This document shows positions 27,249-36,226 of a stretch of 64,000 nt of DNA, one piece after another. Both the position numbers and the translations under genes were made by a program. The number at the start of each line of letters is the position of its first letter. The stretch's first letter is position 1. The notes beneath the pieces were generated by a model. The model saw only the letters and a list, made by a program, of their open reading frames with translations, had not been told where the DNA came from and ran no database searches. Origin of the DNA: Bin5 sp965220715 (GTDB lineage Bacteria; Chloroflexota; Anaerolineae; Caldilineales; Caldilineaceae); assembly GCA_965220715.1 (NCBI GenBank), contig OZ244843.1, forward strand, positions 2,108,001-2,172,000, given 5' to 3'.

Positions 27249-29396
27249 TCAACTCTCCAGTGTGTATGAGAAGTGGTTGTCTGCCGGAAGCTCGGCTAGC
27301 CAGGAGGGAATGTCCGCCTCTGGACGCAGGCGAATGGTCCACAGGTCCCGCCCGTTCGCCCCCTCCGCCGTACACGCCGCCCAGCCCTCGCCCACAAGGT
27401 CGCGGCCATGCCACGAAACAGAGTCTATGCGGGGCGCGTCGCCAAAGGGATGCAGTATGCTCAGAAATGCCGCTCGCGTCTTTGTCCGTTGTCGGATGAT
27501 CAACCCCTGGCGCTCCTCTGCCGGGTTTCCTGGCGCACGTCCTGTGAACATGCTTGTACCAGCCTCTTCAGCCAGGAAGAGCGCCATGCCCGACCCCTCC
27601 AACTGCCAGATCACAGCAGTATCGCCCTCCAGGGTATGGCGCTGGAGACCGTGCAGATGTTCGTAGCCCTCGCCCTCGAGTTCGGCCGGTCCCACCACAA
27701 GGTTTTCAGCAACAGGCGCCAACGCACCGGCGTTTCGGAACACCCAGTCTATCCGGCGCTCCTCTCCGCCGTCGACCACAAAAATGTCCACCAGGTAATC
27801 GGGACGCGCCAGCACTACCCTGCGCATAGTGACACCGGCGTACGTTTCAACCGCGTCCCCGCTGACGCCGTTAGTTGGCACGTCTATACTGGGGACGGCA
27901 TCATTGCCCCACTCCATCGTTGCGTCAGCAATCTGAAAGGGCCCATCTGCGCGAAAGGCATTTTCCCTTCCCGCGCCCGGCGGCTGCGACAGGCCGTCCA
28001 GGATCACCGTATTATGGCTGATCGTCTGGCGATACCAGCCTTGAAAAAGGTCGATACCATAGCCGGGCGTGCCCAGGTCCGGAGCAAGGCGCCTGCCCTG
28101 TGCGTAGAGAGTCAGCCCCAGCTTGTCCGGGTGCCCGTGGCCGCCGCCGTGCAGCCCGTACTTGAGCAAGGCATACTGTTCTGTTGCCGGAGACGGCTGC
28201 CCATCCCCGTCCGGCCGCGAACGCAAAACTGCATAGCCCGTGGCCGTCATATGCACGCTGGGAAGCGTTGGGAATCCCCCCGAGGGCACCGAAAGCGCGC
28301 CGAACAACAGCGCGTCGAGACTTTCGCGCGGCCCGTGTTGATATGCTCGCGTCAGCACTTGCCCGAAAAGCTCCTCCTCGAACCAGGCGTATCCAATCTC
28401 ATAAAAGGCCGGCGCCTTGGGCACGCCATGGCAGCAGTCATCGTTCAGGCCGGTAAAGTACCAGCAATCATTAGTGGCCGGTAAACTGCCATCGGGGTAA
28501 GCGCACAACACCGGCGCCCGCAAAACGGCCGACAGTGACGGATGCTGGCGCAGGTCCCACTTGGGCAAATTGGCCGTCGCCTTCGCCAGCAGTAGCAGCG
28601 CCGCCACCGTGTAAAAATGGTAGCTGAACGAGCCTTCAAACCAGAGGCCGTCGGCAACAATGCCCTCCCGCGCCTGTGTATGAAAGCCATAGCGGCCGTC
28701 AATGGCGAAGGCGAGCAACTCCTCACTACCGGTCACCGCGCCGATTGTGCCGATAGCCGCATTGTGCCAGCAAGCGAAGTTGTGAATCCCGCCAAAATGA
28801 CGCTCCATCAGAAAGTCGGCCGCCGGAAGCAGCAGTTTGTCAACGATCTCCGCCTGCTGCGAATCCGTCAGCGTAGACCGGACCAGGTCGAAAGACCACG
28901 CCAGCGGAATCGACCACACCGCCTCGTCCAACGTACTGAACTGCGCAACGCCATGGTTCGGCGGCCGCCAACCCGAATAAGCCTTGTACCCATCGTACAC
29001 CGCCGCATAGCCCAACAGGATTTCCTGCACCCGCTGCCGATTTCTCTCCTCGCCCTCCAACTTCCACAGCACGGCCAGCCGCAGTGCCGACTCCGACAGC
29101 CTGTTGTTGACCGACCAGCGCCAAGCCGAGTCAAATGGCTCCCCGCTGAACGTTGCGCCGTCAACCGGGCACCGGTGGAGATGAGGCGAGTCCGGCTCAA
29201 AAACCAGCTGGACCGCGTGCTGCGGGCAGAAGTAGTCGTGATAATAGCCGCCCGGCAACTGCGGCACGTCTACTGGGCGGGCAAAAAAGTCACCTACTTC
29301 ATGACGCAACAGTTCCAGCGCCGGCGCGAACTGCGGCAGCCCTGCTTTGTTCCGAATCTGCGCCCACTGGTCGTCTGATATAAGAGCGTTTTCCAT
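27249..29396 (-). CDS. Heparinase II/III family polysaccharide lyase-like protein
   Basis: 715 residues. An N-terminal alpha-helical toroid (about 50-370) contains CPQHAVQLVF and HNAAIGTIGAV. The C-terminal beta-sandwich includes the family motif GGGHGHPDKLGLTLYAQG, then GTPGYG and SHNTVILDG, which carry the histidine and tyrosine residues expected for catalysis in PF07940. The family cleaves uronic-acid glycans by beta-elimination. I see no signal peptide, so it may act on imported oligosaccharides. It precedes the DegT gene and follows the HpaI-type gene on the same strand. Confidence 0.82.
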   Translation of the reverse strand: MENALISDDQWAQIRNKAGLPQFAPALELLRHEVGDFFARPVDVPQLPGGYYHDYFCPQHAVQLVFEPDSPHLHRCPVDGATFSGEPFDSAWRWSVNNRLSESALRLAVLWKLEGEERNRQRVQEILLGYAAVYDGYKAYSGWRPPNHGVAQFSTLDEAVWSIPLAWSFDLVRSTLTDSQQAEIVDKLLLPAADFLMERHFGGIHNFACWHNAAIGTIGAVTGSEELLAFAIDGRYGFHTQAREGIVADGLWFEGSFSYHFYTVAALLLLAKATANLPKWDLRQHPSLSAVLRAPVLCAYPDGSLPATNDCWYFTGLNDDCCHGVPKAPAFYEIGYAWFEEELFGQVLTRAYQHGPRESLDALLFGALSVPSGGFPTLPSVHMTATGYAVLRSRPDGDGQPSPATEQYALLKYGLHGGGHGHPDKLGLTLYAQGRRLAPDLGTPGYGIDLFQGWYRQTISHNTVILDGLSQPPGAGRENAFRADGPFQIADATMEWGNDAVPSIDVPTNGVSGDAVETYAGVTMRRVVLARPDYLVDIFVVDGGEERRIDWVFRNAGALAPVAENLVVGPAELEGEGYEHLHGLQRHTLEGDTAVIWQLEGSGMALFLAEEAGTSMFTGRAPGNPAEERQGLIIRQRTKTRAAFLSILHPFGDAPRIDSVSWHGRDLVGEGWAACTAEGANGRDLWTIRLRPEADIPSWLAELPADNHFSYTLES

Positions 29397-29422
29397 AGCA
29401 GCGTGTCCCTATGTCAGGCTGC

Positions 29423-30175
29423 TCACGAAGACGCAGCCTTCTCAACCTGCGCCTTGAAAGCCTGCCCACCGGACGCAATCCAAGCCGCCCAGCCGGTCAA
29501 CAGAAAGCGGACGCCCAAGTTGACGTAATGCGCAGCGTTGGCGTCACTGGCAAGCCCGCCCGCTGTCCTGCCGGCCGCGATAATCTGCGCGAACGCCCCT
29601 TCAATCGTCGCTACAACATCGGGGTGGTCCGTATCGCCCAAGTGCCCCATCGTCTGCGCCAGGTCGCTGGGCGCGACGAAGAAAACGTCAATGTGATCAA
29701 CAGTCAGAATCTCGGCCAGGTTGTTGATCGCAATGATGTCTTCGATCAGGACAACGACCAGCGTCTCGTCGTTGGCCCGGTGCACATAGTCCGGGACGCC
29801 GTATCCCTGGCGGCTCGTGTACATGCCCCGCCTGCCGGCAGGATGGAACTTGGCCGCGTCGACCACCGCCTTGGCCTCCTCAGCCGTATTGACATGCGGG
29901 ACCACCAGCCCTTGAGCGCCCAAGTCGAACGTGCGGTAGATTATCCCTTCATTGTTCTGGTTGACCCGCACCACCGATGTCATGCCCCACAGGTCGCAGG
30001 CCCGCGTCAGGTCGGGGATGTCGCCGAAATCCACCGGGCCATGCTCCCCTTCAAGCCAGATCGCGTCGAACCCCAGTGGACCCAGTTGGTCGATCATGTC
30101 GGTCGAGTTGTTCCCGGAGAGGCAGACAACCGTCTCGCCCCGTTCCAGCTTATGTTTCGCTCGGTTCTCTCTCAT
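29423..30175 (-). CDS. HpcH/HpaI family aldolase
   Basis: 250 residues, the normal length for 2-dehydro-3-deoxyglucarate or 4-hydroxy-2-oxoheptanedioate aldolases. The active-site EHGPVDF is near 44-50, the metal-ligand region around VLIEDI is near 140 and VAPSDLAQTMG near 167. It would cleave a 2-keto-3-deoxy sugar acid to pyruvate and an aldehyde, fitting a uronate pathway downstream of the lyase gene. AAGGAGAG precedes the ATG. It is first in the HpaI-heparinase-DegT operon; the next gap is 26 bases. Confidence 0.88.
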   Translation of the reverse strand: MRENRAKHKLERGETVVCLSGNNSTDMIDQLGPLGFDAIWLEGEHGPVDFGDIPDLTRACDLWGMTSVVRVNQNNEGIIYRTFDLGAQGLVVPHVNTAEEAKAVVDAAKFHPAGRRGMYTSRQGYGVPDYVHRANDETLVVVLIEDIIAINNLAEILTVDHIDVFFVAPSDLAQTMGHLGDTDHPDVVATIEGAFAQIIAAGRTAGGLASDANAAHYVNLGVRFLLTGWAAWIASGGQAFKAQVEKAASS

Positions 30176-30275
30176 TTCTACACTTCTCTCCTTCTGCCTG
30201 GATTCGAATTTTCTCTGTTTGGTGGGAGATAGCGCAACTGTTCCGGCCGCTATCGCAATATTTCAACGCTCAAAA

Positions 30276-30306
30276 TTAGGGCGGCCCCATAAAGGGACCG
30301 CCCTAA
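30276..30306 (-). terminator. Rho-independent terminator after the first binding-protein gene
   Basis: The 13-base arms (TTAGGGCGGCCCC / GGGACCGCCCTAA, one mismatch) enclose an ATAAA loop. On the minus strand the stem is followed by TTTTG. It lies 43 bases after the stop at 30349 and closes the betaine-transporter operon. Confidence 0.82.
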
Positions 30307-30348
30307 GAAAGTAGCGTCTCACATCTGTGCTAAGAGTCGTAGCTTCTG

Positions 30349-31398
30349 CTACTCCGTTGGCCAACCATCGGGAATCTCGTTGGCTGCCAGAGCAGCGTCG
30401 ATCCCCGCCGCCGCTTCTTCGGTCACCCAGCCTCGCCAGATATCGGACTTGCTGTTCAGCCACCACAGCGCGGCGTCATTGCTGCTGGCGTCACTGTTGT
30501 CATTCAGCCAGCGAGCCACCTCTTTATAGACCTCAATATTGAAGTCCCACGCTGTCAGCATTTCGACAACGTCGGGCGCGCCGTCCACAAGATCGGGATG
30601 GACGGCAATCAGAATATCCGCGTCTTCGTATGCGCAGGCTTTGTCCGCCGACCAGCACTCATCGCTATAGGCTGGTTCTTCGAGCTTTACCAGGTCCAAA
30701 ATGAGAGCCGGATCATTGGTGCCCCACTGGTATCCTAGCCAGGGTTCCTCTTTCTCGTAGGCGCCGTAAAGGTCGGCGTTCAACGCCGCGCCGTCGCCCG
30801 GGTTTATAATCTCCACGTGATCTTCCAGCCCGTAGCCGATGACCTGAGCCGCATTCACATCTTCGCAAGACCAGCCGATTACGCAGGAGACAAGACGCGC
30901 CTTTCCTCCTGTTTCGGCGGTTGCAAATAACTCTTTGAACTGTTCGTCTTTAAGGTCTTCGACGCTGTCCAACTCAGGATACTGCTCCTGCAGATACTTG
31001 GGTATGACGAAAGCGGATTGCCAATCCTTGCCCAGGCTCGCGCCAATTTCAACTACCTCCTCGTTGGCCAGCGCCTCATTCCAAGCCTCATCCTGGTTGG
31101 GAAGCCAGATTTCCAGGGTAACATGTGTGTCACCATTGCGCAGACCCTGGAACAGGGGCAATGTTCCACCAAAAACGACATCGGTAGAGTAGCCGTAGCC
31201 CTTATCCACGATGAATTGGGCGACACGGTTCTGAATCTGGGCACTGGGCCAGTTCAAGTCGCTGAATATAATCGTTTCCATTGAGCTTGCCGGAGCGGCA
31301 GCCGCCTCCTCGCTTGGCGCACTCTGCTCTACCGGCGCACAAGCGGCGGCGACGATGATAACAAGCAACAGTACCAGCATTCGATATCGGGTTCTCAT
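30349..31398 (-). CDS. Glycine betaine/choline-type ABC transporter substrate-binding lipoprotein (copy 1)
   Basis: 349 residues. The signal segment ends in the lipobox VAAAC at about residue 20. The mature part follows the ProX/OpuAC fold with repeated aromatic positions (DLNWPSAQIQNR, LEIWLPN, PWLGYQWGTND, ALWWLNS) likely to form the cation-pi cage for a quaternary ammonium. AGGAGGAGAGAATC precedes the ATG. It lies downstream of the ATPase, permease and a paralogous binding protein. It is the last gene before a terminator. Confidence 0.88.
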   Translation of the reverse strand: MRTRYRMLVLLLVIIVAAACAPVEQSAPSEEAAAAPASSMETIIFSDLNWPSAQIQNRVAQFIVDKGYGYSTDVVFGGTLPLFQGLRNGDTHVTLEIWLPNQDEAWNEALANEEVVEIGASLGKDWQSAFVIPKYLQEQYPELDSVEDLKDEQFKELFATAETGGKARLVSCVIGWSCEDVNAAQVIGYGLEDHVEIINPGDGAALNADLYGAYEKEEPWLGYQWGTNDPALILDLVKLEEPAYSDECWSADKACAYEDADILIAVHPDLVDGAPDVVEMLTAWDFNIEVYKEVARWLNDNSDASSNDAALWWLNSKSDIWRGWVTEEAAAGIDAALAANEIPDGWPTE

Positions 31399-31998
31399 GA
31401 TTCTCTCCTCCTGTTGAGTGGTTTAGCTGAGGCCAGTATCTGTGGACAAGCATTGTCAAAAAGGTGAAGGCAAGGTAAGAATTCGGCGTTCCTCGCTCCG
31501 CCCTCTTGCCTTAGCGTACCCACGCACTGACGTCGTAACAGAATTGTATGTTTCTGATCCAAGCTGCTGACCTGTTCACCTGGCAGTGCCATTCGCCCCG
31601 CACTTCTTCTTCAGAGGCGGTGCCGACGTCCAAGTGAGTTGAGTTTAGCCTGGGAAACTCCATGCCGTAGCAATATAACTGTTCCAGCCCAATCAATTTC
31701 GACCATGAACAAACCGCAGACTCTTCGGCACTTCGCACCTCTCAATTCAGCCAAGATCTGAACTATACCCTCCTATAATATCAGAAATGTCCGGTTTTGG
31801 GCAATCGAAGTAACGCAGTAGGGCCTGCCCGGCTATGAAATGATGATATCAGGAATGGACTACAGGGCAGCCAGGTTCGGTCGGTCAAAGCAGAAATGAT
31901 TGCGGAACTAGCGACGCCGCCGAGCAATTCTGTCACATCACGCGCCCTTTGACTGCTTTTCTGACTGAAATAGACAACAGGCCAAACAGGGAATCAGC
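31399..31998. other. 600-bp gap between the two binding-protein genes
   Basis: No gene is convincing. A TTGACA lies at about 31473-31478 on the minus strand but with no good -10 at normal spacing. GCAATCGAAGTAACGCAG at about 31803-31820 resembles a stretch upstream of the second binding protein (about 33241-33258), so part of the region may be duplicated leader. Confidence 0.45.
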
Positions 31999-33060
31999 CT
32001 ACTCAATGGGCCAACCGTCGGGAATCTCATTGGCTTCGAGAGCCGCCTCGATAGCCGCCGCCGCCTCGCCGGTTACCCAGCCACGCCAAATGTCGGCATT
32101 GCCGTTCAGCCACCACAGCGCCGCATCATTTGTGCTTGCATCGCTGTTTTCGTTTAGCCATGCCGCGACTTCCCGATAAATGTCGATGCGAAAGCCCCAC
32201 GCCCGCAGCATCTCTACTACGTCAGGTGCCGCCTCCAAAAGGTCTGGATGGACCGCGATCACGATCGTAGAGTCTTCGTAAGCACAGGCCTTGGTCGTCG
32301 ACCAGCACGCTTCACTGTACGCCGGCTCCTCCAGCTGGACCAGATCCAAAAGCAAGGCTGGATCATTAGTGCCCCACTGATATCCAAGCCACGGTTCCCC
32401 CTTCTCGTAGGCGCCGTAGAGATCAGCGTTAAGCGCAGCGCCGTCGCCCGGAATGATGATATGTACGTGCTCCTCCAGGCCATAACCTTCGACCTGGACG
32501 GCGTTTACTTCCTCACACGCCCATCCGATTACGCATGAGACCAGGCGCGCCTTGCCGCCCGTTTCAGGTGTCGCAAACAACGCCTTGAACCGTTCATCCT
32601 TCAAGTCCTCGATGCTGTCCAGTTCGGGATACTGCTCCTGCAGGTAGGCGGGGATGACGAAGGCAGACTGCCAGTCACGTCCCAGGCTCGTGCCGATCTC
32701 AACCACCTCCCCTTTGGCCAACGCTTCATACCACGCCTCAACTATGTTGGGCAGCCAGATTTCCAGGTTTACATGGACATCCCCCCGCCGCAGCCCCTGC
32801 AACAGGGGCAGAGTTGCACCGAAGACCACATCGGTAGGATATCCGTACCCTTTTTCGACAATGTACTGGGCGATACGGTTCTGAATCTGGGCGCTTGACC
32901 AGTTCAGGTCGCTAAACACAATTGTTTCGATCGAGCTTGAAGGGGCAACCGCCTCGTCCATTGCGCTCTGCTCTGCCGGCACACAGCCGCAGATGGCAAT
33001 GACGAAGAGTAGCGCTATCAGTACCCTGCATTGGGTGGGCGTATTCAATTCCATTCTCAT
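31999..33060 (-). CDS. Glycine betaine/choline-type ABC transporter substrate-binding lipoprotein (copy 2)
   Basis: 353 residues, roughly 75% identical by eye to copy 1, with the same motifs (DLNWSSAQIQNR, LEIWLPN, PWLGYQWGTND, ALWWLNG). The lipobox is AICGC at about residue 25. The first segment differs from copy 1, as expected for a duplicated secreted protein. No strong ribosome binding site precedes the ATG at 33060; an in-frame ATG at 33054 is equally possible. It follows the permease gene on the same strand. Confidence 0.85.
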   Translation of the reverse strand: MRMELNTPTQCRVLIALLFVIAICGCVPAEQSAMDEAVAPSSSIETIVFSDLNWSSAQIQNRIAQYIVEKGYGYPTDVVFGATLPLLQGLRRGDVHVNLEIWLPNIVEAWYEALAKGEVVEIGTSLGRDWQSAFVIPAYLQEQYPELDSIEDLKDERFKALFATPETGGKARLVSCVIGWACEEVNAVQVEGYGLEEHVHIIIPGDGAALNADLYGAYEKGEPWLGYQWGTNDPALLLDLVQLEEPAYSEACWSTTKACAYEDSTIVIAVHPDLLEAAPDVVEMLRAWGFRIDIYREVAAWLNENSDASTNDAALWWLNGNADIWRGWVTGEAAAAIEAALEANEIPDGWPIE

Positions 33061-33294
33061 TGAGTGGCTTGTCGAATGCCGGCATGAGCCGACAGTGACA
33101 GTAGTGGAGAAAACCTGAAGTTATGGTAGACGGGCTTCTTGTACGTGGTCCGTTTGCAGTCCAGTCACTATTTGCAGACAGCGTGTCAGCCTTAAGAATT
33201 TGCCGGAGAATAGCCGTCCCACTTTGGTCACCTGTTCCCGCAATCCGAAGTAACTACAGCGGCCCGTCCCATGAGGTCATGCCATGCAATTCAC

Positions 33295-34461
33295 TTACCC
33301 CACACTGCGCCTGTCCTCCTGCTCCTGGGCCACCGACTGCGTCAGACGATCGATAACGATGGCCAAAAACACGATCGCCAGCCCCGCAATGGCGCCGTTG
33401 CCCGGCTGGTTCTTCTGTAACGCACGCAACACGTTGTCGCCCAGCCCGCCGGCGGCCACCATGCTTGCGATCGTCACCATTGCCAACGCCATCATCGTGG
33501 TCTGGTTGATGCCGGCCATGATCGTGGGCAGCGCCATCGGGATCTGCACCTTGGTCAACAGTTGGAACGGCGTCGTCCCGAACGCATGCGCCGCCTCGAC
33601 CGCTTCCGCCGAGACCTGCCGGATCCCCAGATTGGTCAGGCGAATGACCGGCGGTACCGCGTAAATGATGGTAGCAAAGATGCCGGCCGGCTTCCCCAGG
33701 CCAAAGAAAAGGATGCCCGGCAGCAGATACACAAAGCTGGGCATCGTCTGCATTCCGTCCAGGATTGGGCGCATCAGATTGTTCGCCATACTGTTGCGCG
33801 CCGCCAGTACACCCAGGGGCAGACCAACTGTTACCGCGATCACCACCGCCACTACCATCAGCGCGATCGTGTCAATTGTGTTTTCCCACAGATCCATGAA
33901 GCCGACGAACAGCAGGGCGAATATGGTGAACCCCATAAGCCTCCAACGTCCTACCGCAAAGGAGAGAAAAGCCACCGCCACCACAACTGCCGGCCAGGGA
34001 ACCCATTTCAATATGTCTTCGATCGCAACCAACGCATGGGCAACCGCGTTGCTCATCCCGTCAAACAGCCAACTGGCCTCTCGCGTCACCCAGTCGACCG
34101 CGTCGTCTATGCCGCCGCCTATAAATTCTCGTACCGTTTTCTCCAGGACAAGAGTGCCGCCGTTATCCGTTTTTACTTCGGTGCTGGAAACGGTGGTGGG
34201 GAATTCCATTTCCGTTCCCCATAATCCGAAAGTTGTCAGCCAAACGGCGATAACTAGCGCCAATCCGACCAGCCAGAAGGAGGTGGGAAGTGTGGCCGCC
34301 TTGCTGCCCGGCGATTGAGAGAGGTCGGGCGGCGCCTCTTTTCCGCCCGCCCCGCGCAGCGGCAGAGAAGGATCCGAATCCTCGATTCTGCTTGCATCCA
34401 TACCTGTTGGCGGCCTGGCAGGCTGCTCTGTGCCCGGCGCCGGGCTATCGACCTGGGCCAT
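33295..34461 (-). CDS. ProW-type ABC transporter permease
   Basis: 388 residues. A long hydrophilic N-terminus (about 60 residues) is followed by a hydrophobic segment and then the binding-protein-dependent permease domain (about 180-380). The EAA-like loop is EAAHAFGTTPFQLLTKVQIP. The family imports glycine betaine or proline. GAGGAGG precedes the ATG. It is second in the order ATPase, permease, binding protein 2, binding protein 1. Confidence 0.9.
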   Translation of the reverse strand: MAQVDSPAPGTEQPARPPTGMDASRIEDSDPSLPLRGAGGKEAPPDLSQSPGSKAATLPTSFWLVGLALVIAVWLTTFGLWGTEMEFPTTVSSTEVKTDNGGTLVLEKTVREFIGGGIDDAVDWVTREASWLFDGMSNAVAHALVAIEDILKWVPWPAVVVAVAFLSFAVGRWRLMGFTIFALLFVGFMDLWENTIDTIALMVVAVVIAVTVGLPLGVLAARNSMANNLMRPILDGMQTMPSFVYLLPGILFFGLGKPAGIFATIIYAVPPVIRLTNLGIRQVSAEAVEAAHAFGTTPFQLLTKVQIPMALPTIMAGINQTTMMALAMVTIASMVAAGGLGDNVLRALQKNQPGNGAIAGLAIVFLAIVIDRLTQSVAQEQEDRRSVG

Positions 34462-34566
34462 TTCAACGCCTCCTCATTCAACTGCCTACCCGCTATTTCG
34501 AACCTGATTTCCGAATTCCCAGTCAGATTTGCCAGGGCGCAACGACTGAGAATGAACTGCTGGAAG

Positions 34567-35754
34567 CTAGTCGACCATTCCAGCCAGCAAGGCTCGTCGG
34601 TGGATTTCGCCCAACAAGCGTCCCTCATCGTCCACGACCGCGATATAGCGCTCCGTCTGCGCCGCCAGGGGGATGATATCATCAATGAAAGTTTCGGGGC
34701 TGGTGGTCGCCAAAAGGTCGTCCTGCGCCACCTTCAGAAGTTCAACCCGTCGGCTTGCCAGATTGGCGACCTCGTCCTGCGTAAGAATCCCCTTAAGAAT
34801 GTGACCGACCCCCACGACATAGGCCGCATCGGCGCTCTTGTTCCGCATAGCGGTCAACGCTGCGCCCGCATCCTGCCCTTCGTGAATAACGACGGCAGGC
34901 TCCTGCATGATCGAACCCGCCCGGATCACCTTGGCACGCGACACATCCTGCACGAACGCCGAAACATAATCGTTGGCCGGCCGCGTCACGATCTCCTCTG
35001 GCGTGCCTTCCTGGACGATAACGCCATCGCGCATGATTGCAATGCGATCGCCCAACTTGAGCGCCTCATCCAGGTCATGCGTGATGAAAATAATTGTTTT
35101 CTGCAACTCCCTCTGCAGCATGACCAGTTCGTCCTGCATCTCCCTGCGAATGAGTGGGTCCAGCCCGCTGAACGGCTCGTCCATGATCAGCACTTCCGGG
35201 TCGACCGCTAACGCTCTCGCAAGCCCTATCCGCTGCTGCATGCCCCCACTCATCTCGCTCGGGTAGTAATATTCCCAACCTTTAAGTCCCACAGTTTCGA
35301 TGGCTTCTGCCGCCAACTTGTAGCGGCCATCCCTGTCCAGGCCCTGTACTTCAAGGCCGTATGCCACGTTGTCCAGCACGCGGCGGTGGGGAAGGAGAGC
35401 GTAATGCTGAAAAACCATCGCTATCTTGTCGCGTCGAAACTGCCTCAAATCCTCCTGCGTGTAGCTCAGAATATCTTCACCTTCGAACTGGATCTGTCCC
35501 TGTGTAGCTTCGATCAGTCTGATCAGACAGCGCGCCAGGGTCGACTTGCCACTACCCGATAGCCCCATCACCACGAAAGTCTGCCCTCTTAATACACTGA
35601 AGGAGAGATCACGCAGCCCGATAACAAGGTCCAGTTCCTCTTGAATGTCGTCGCGGCTCTTAGACGCGTGTTCCGGCTCCAGCGCGCGCTCCGGGCTGTC
35701 GCCGAACACCTTCCATAAGCCGCTGACCTGTATGTGCAACGTTTCTTTATTCAT
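34567..35754 (-). CDS. ProV-type ABC transporter ATP-binding protein with CBS domains
   Basis: 395 residues. Walker A is GLSGSGKS (64-71), the signature MSGGMQQRIGLARAL, Walker B VLIMDEPFSGLDP and the H-loop ITHD. The C-terminal third has two CBS-like repeats (about 280-330 and 340-390), which in this family sense ionic strength and gate transport. It energises uptake of betaine-type osmolytes. It is the first gene of the operon. Confidence 0.93.
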   Translation of the reverse strand: MNKETLHIQVSGLWKVFGDSPERALEPEHASKSRDDIQEELDLVIGLRDLSFSVLRGQTFVVMGLSGSGKSTLARCLIRLIEATQGQIQFEGEDILSYTQEDLRQFRRDKIAMVFQHYALLPHRRVLDNVAYGLEVQGLDRDGRYKLAAEAIETVGLKGWEYYYPSEMSGGMQQRIGLARALAVDPEVLIMDEPFSGLDPLIRREMQDELVMLQRELQKTIIFITHDLDEALKLGDRIAIMRDGVIVQEGTPEEIVTRPANDYVSAFVQDVSRAKVIRAGSIMQEPAVVIHEGQDAGAALTAMRNKSADAAYVVGVGHILKGILTQDEVANLASRRVELLKVAQDDLLATTSPETFIDDIIPLAAQTERYIAVVDDEGRLLGEIHRRALLAGMVD

Positions 35755-35934
35755 TTTCCCGCCTGGCCAGATGTCAATTCGGGAGTCATTCGCCTATGTC
35801 AATACTGAACCTGTTTTCTCAATACCGCAAACAGTTCATCTGTCCAACGTAACTACTCAGCCATACTCAACTCTCAACCTTGAGCGAGGCCAACCAAAGT
35901 CTTTCTCACTCCTCTCCCCTCACTCCTCGCTTTT

Positions 35935-35992
35935 GGGCGGTCGGGCCTTCGGCCCTCCCTTGTGCGGGGGGACTCCCCCCGCAACGCCCCCC
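35935..35992. repeat. 58-bp double-hairpin element, copy 3
   Basis: It is identical by eye to the copy at 18064-18121 and differs from the copy at 16183-16240 at a few bases. It is followed by TTTAAAACCCGACC where the other two have TTCAAAACCAG and GAAAACCCGAC. Confidence 0.9.
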
Positions 35993-36157
35993 TTTAAAAC
36001 CCGACCGAACCATCATCAGTGAATCGTGACTGGTGATAGTGCCCAGTGCCCAGTAGCCCCGCTCCTACGCGGCAGTTCACTAATCCCTATCCCCTACCCC
36101 CCGCAGTTCCCCCGCAACGCCCCCCTGAAAACTAAGACCGCAAAGAACTTTCGCGTG

Positions 36158-36201
36158 CGAGTGGGGTTGCTAAAAACTAAAAACCAGAAACTAAAAACTG
36201 T
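36158..36201. repeat. CTAAAAAC module of the composite repeat
   Basis: GGGGTTGCTAAAAACTAAAA followed by ACCAGAAACTAAAAACTG resembles the end modules at 18540-18582 and 57898-57937, here without the TGATTCAGACAAC part. Confidence 0.65.
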
Positions 36202-36226
36202 TCAGTCCTGCTTTACCTGGACTATC

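Larger units (their letters stand above)
35755..36226. other. Repeat-rich region upstream of the betaine operon
   Basis: No gene is seen. It holds CGTAACTACTCAGCCATA (35848-35865), a 58-bp double-hairpin element (35935-35992), 7-bp-period stretches (GTGCCCA units near 36040 and CCCTATC units near 36083-36110), a second partial element end near 36112-36136, and the CTAAAAACTAAAAACC module (36158-36201). Confidence 0.7.

Noticed and set aside
31473..31478. TTGACA as promoter of binding-protein gene 1
   Set aside because: No acceptable -10 box lies 16-18 bases downstream on the minus strand, so I did not list it as a promoter.
31511..31738. Minus-strand frame of 75 codons between the two binding-protein genes
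   Set aside because: No ribosome binding site, no recognisable motif and no counterpart upstream of the other copy.
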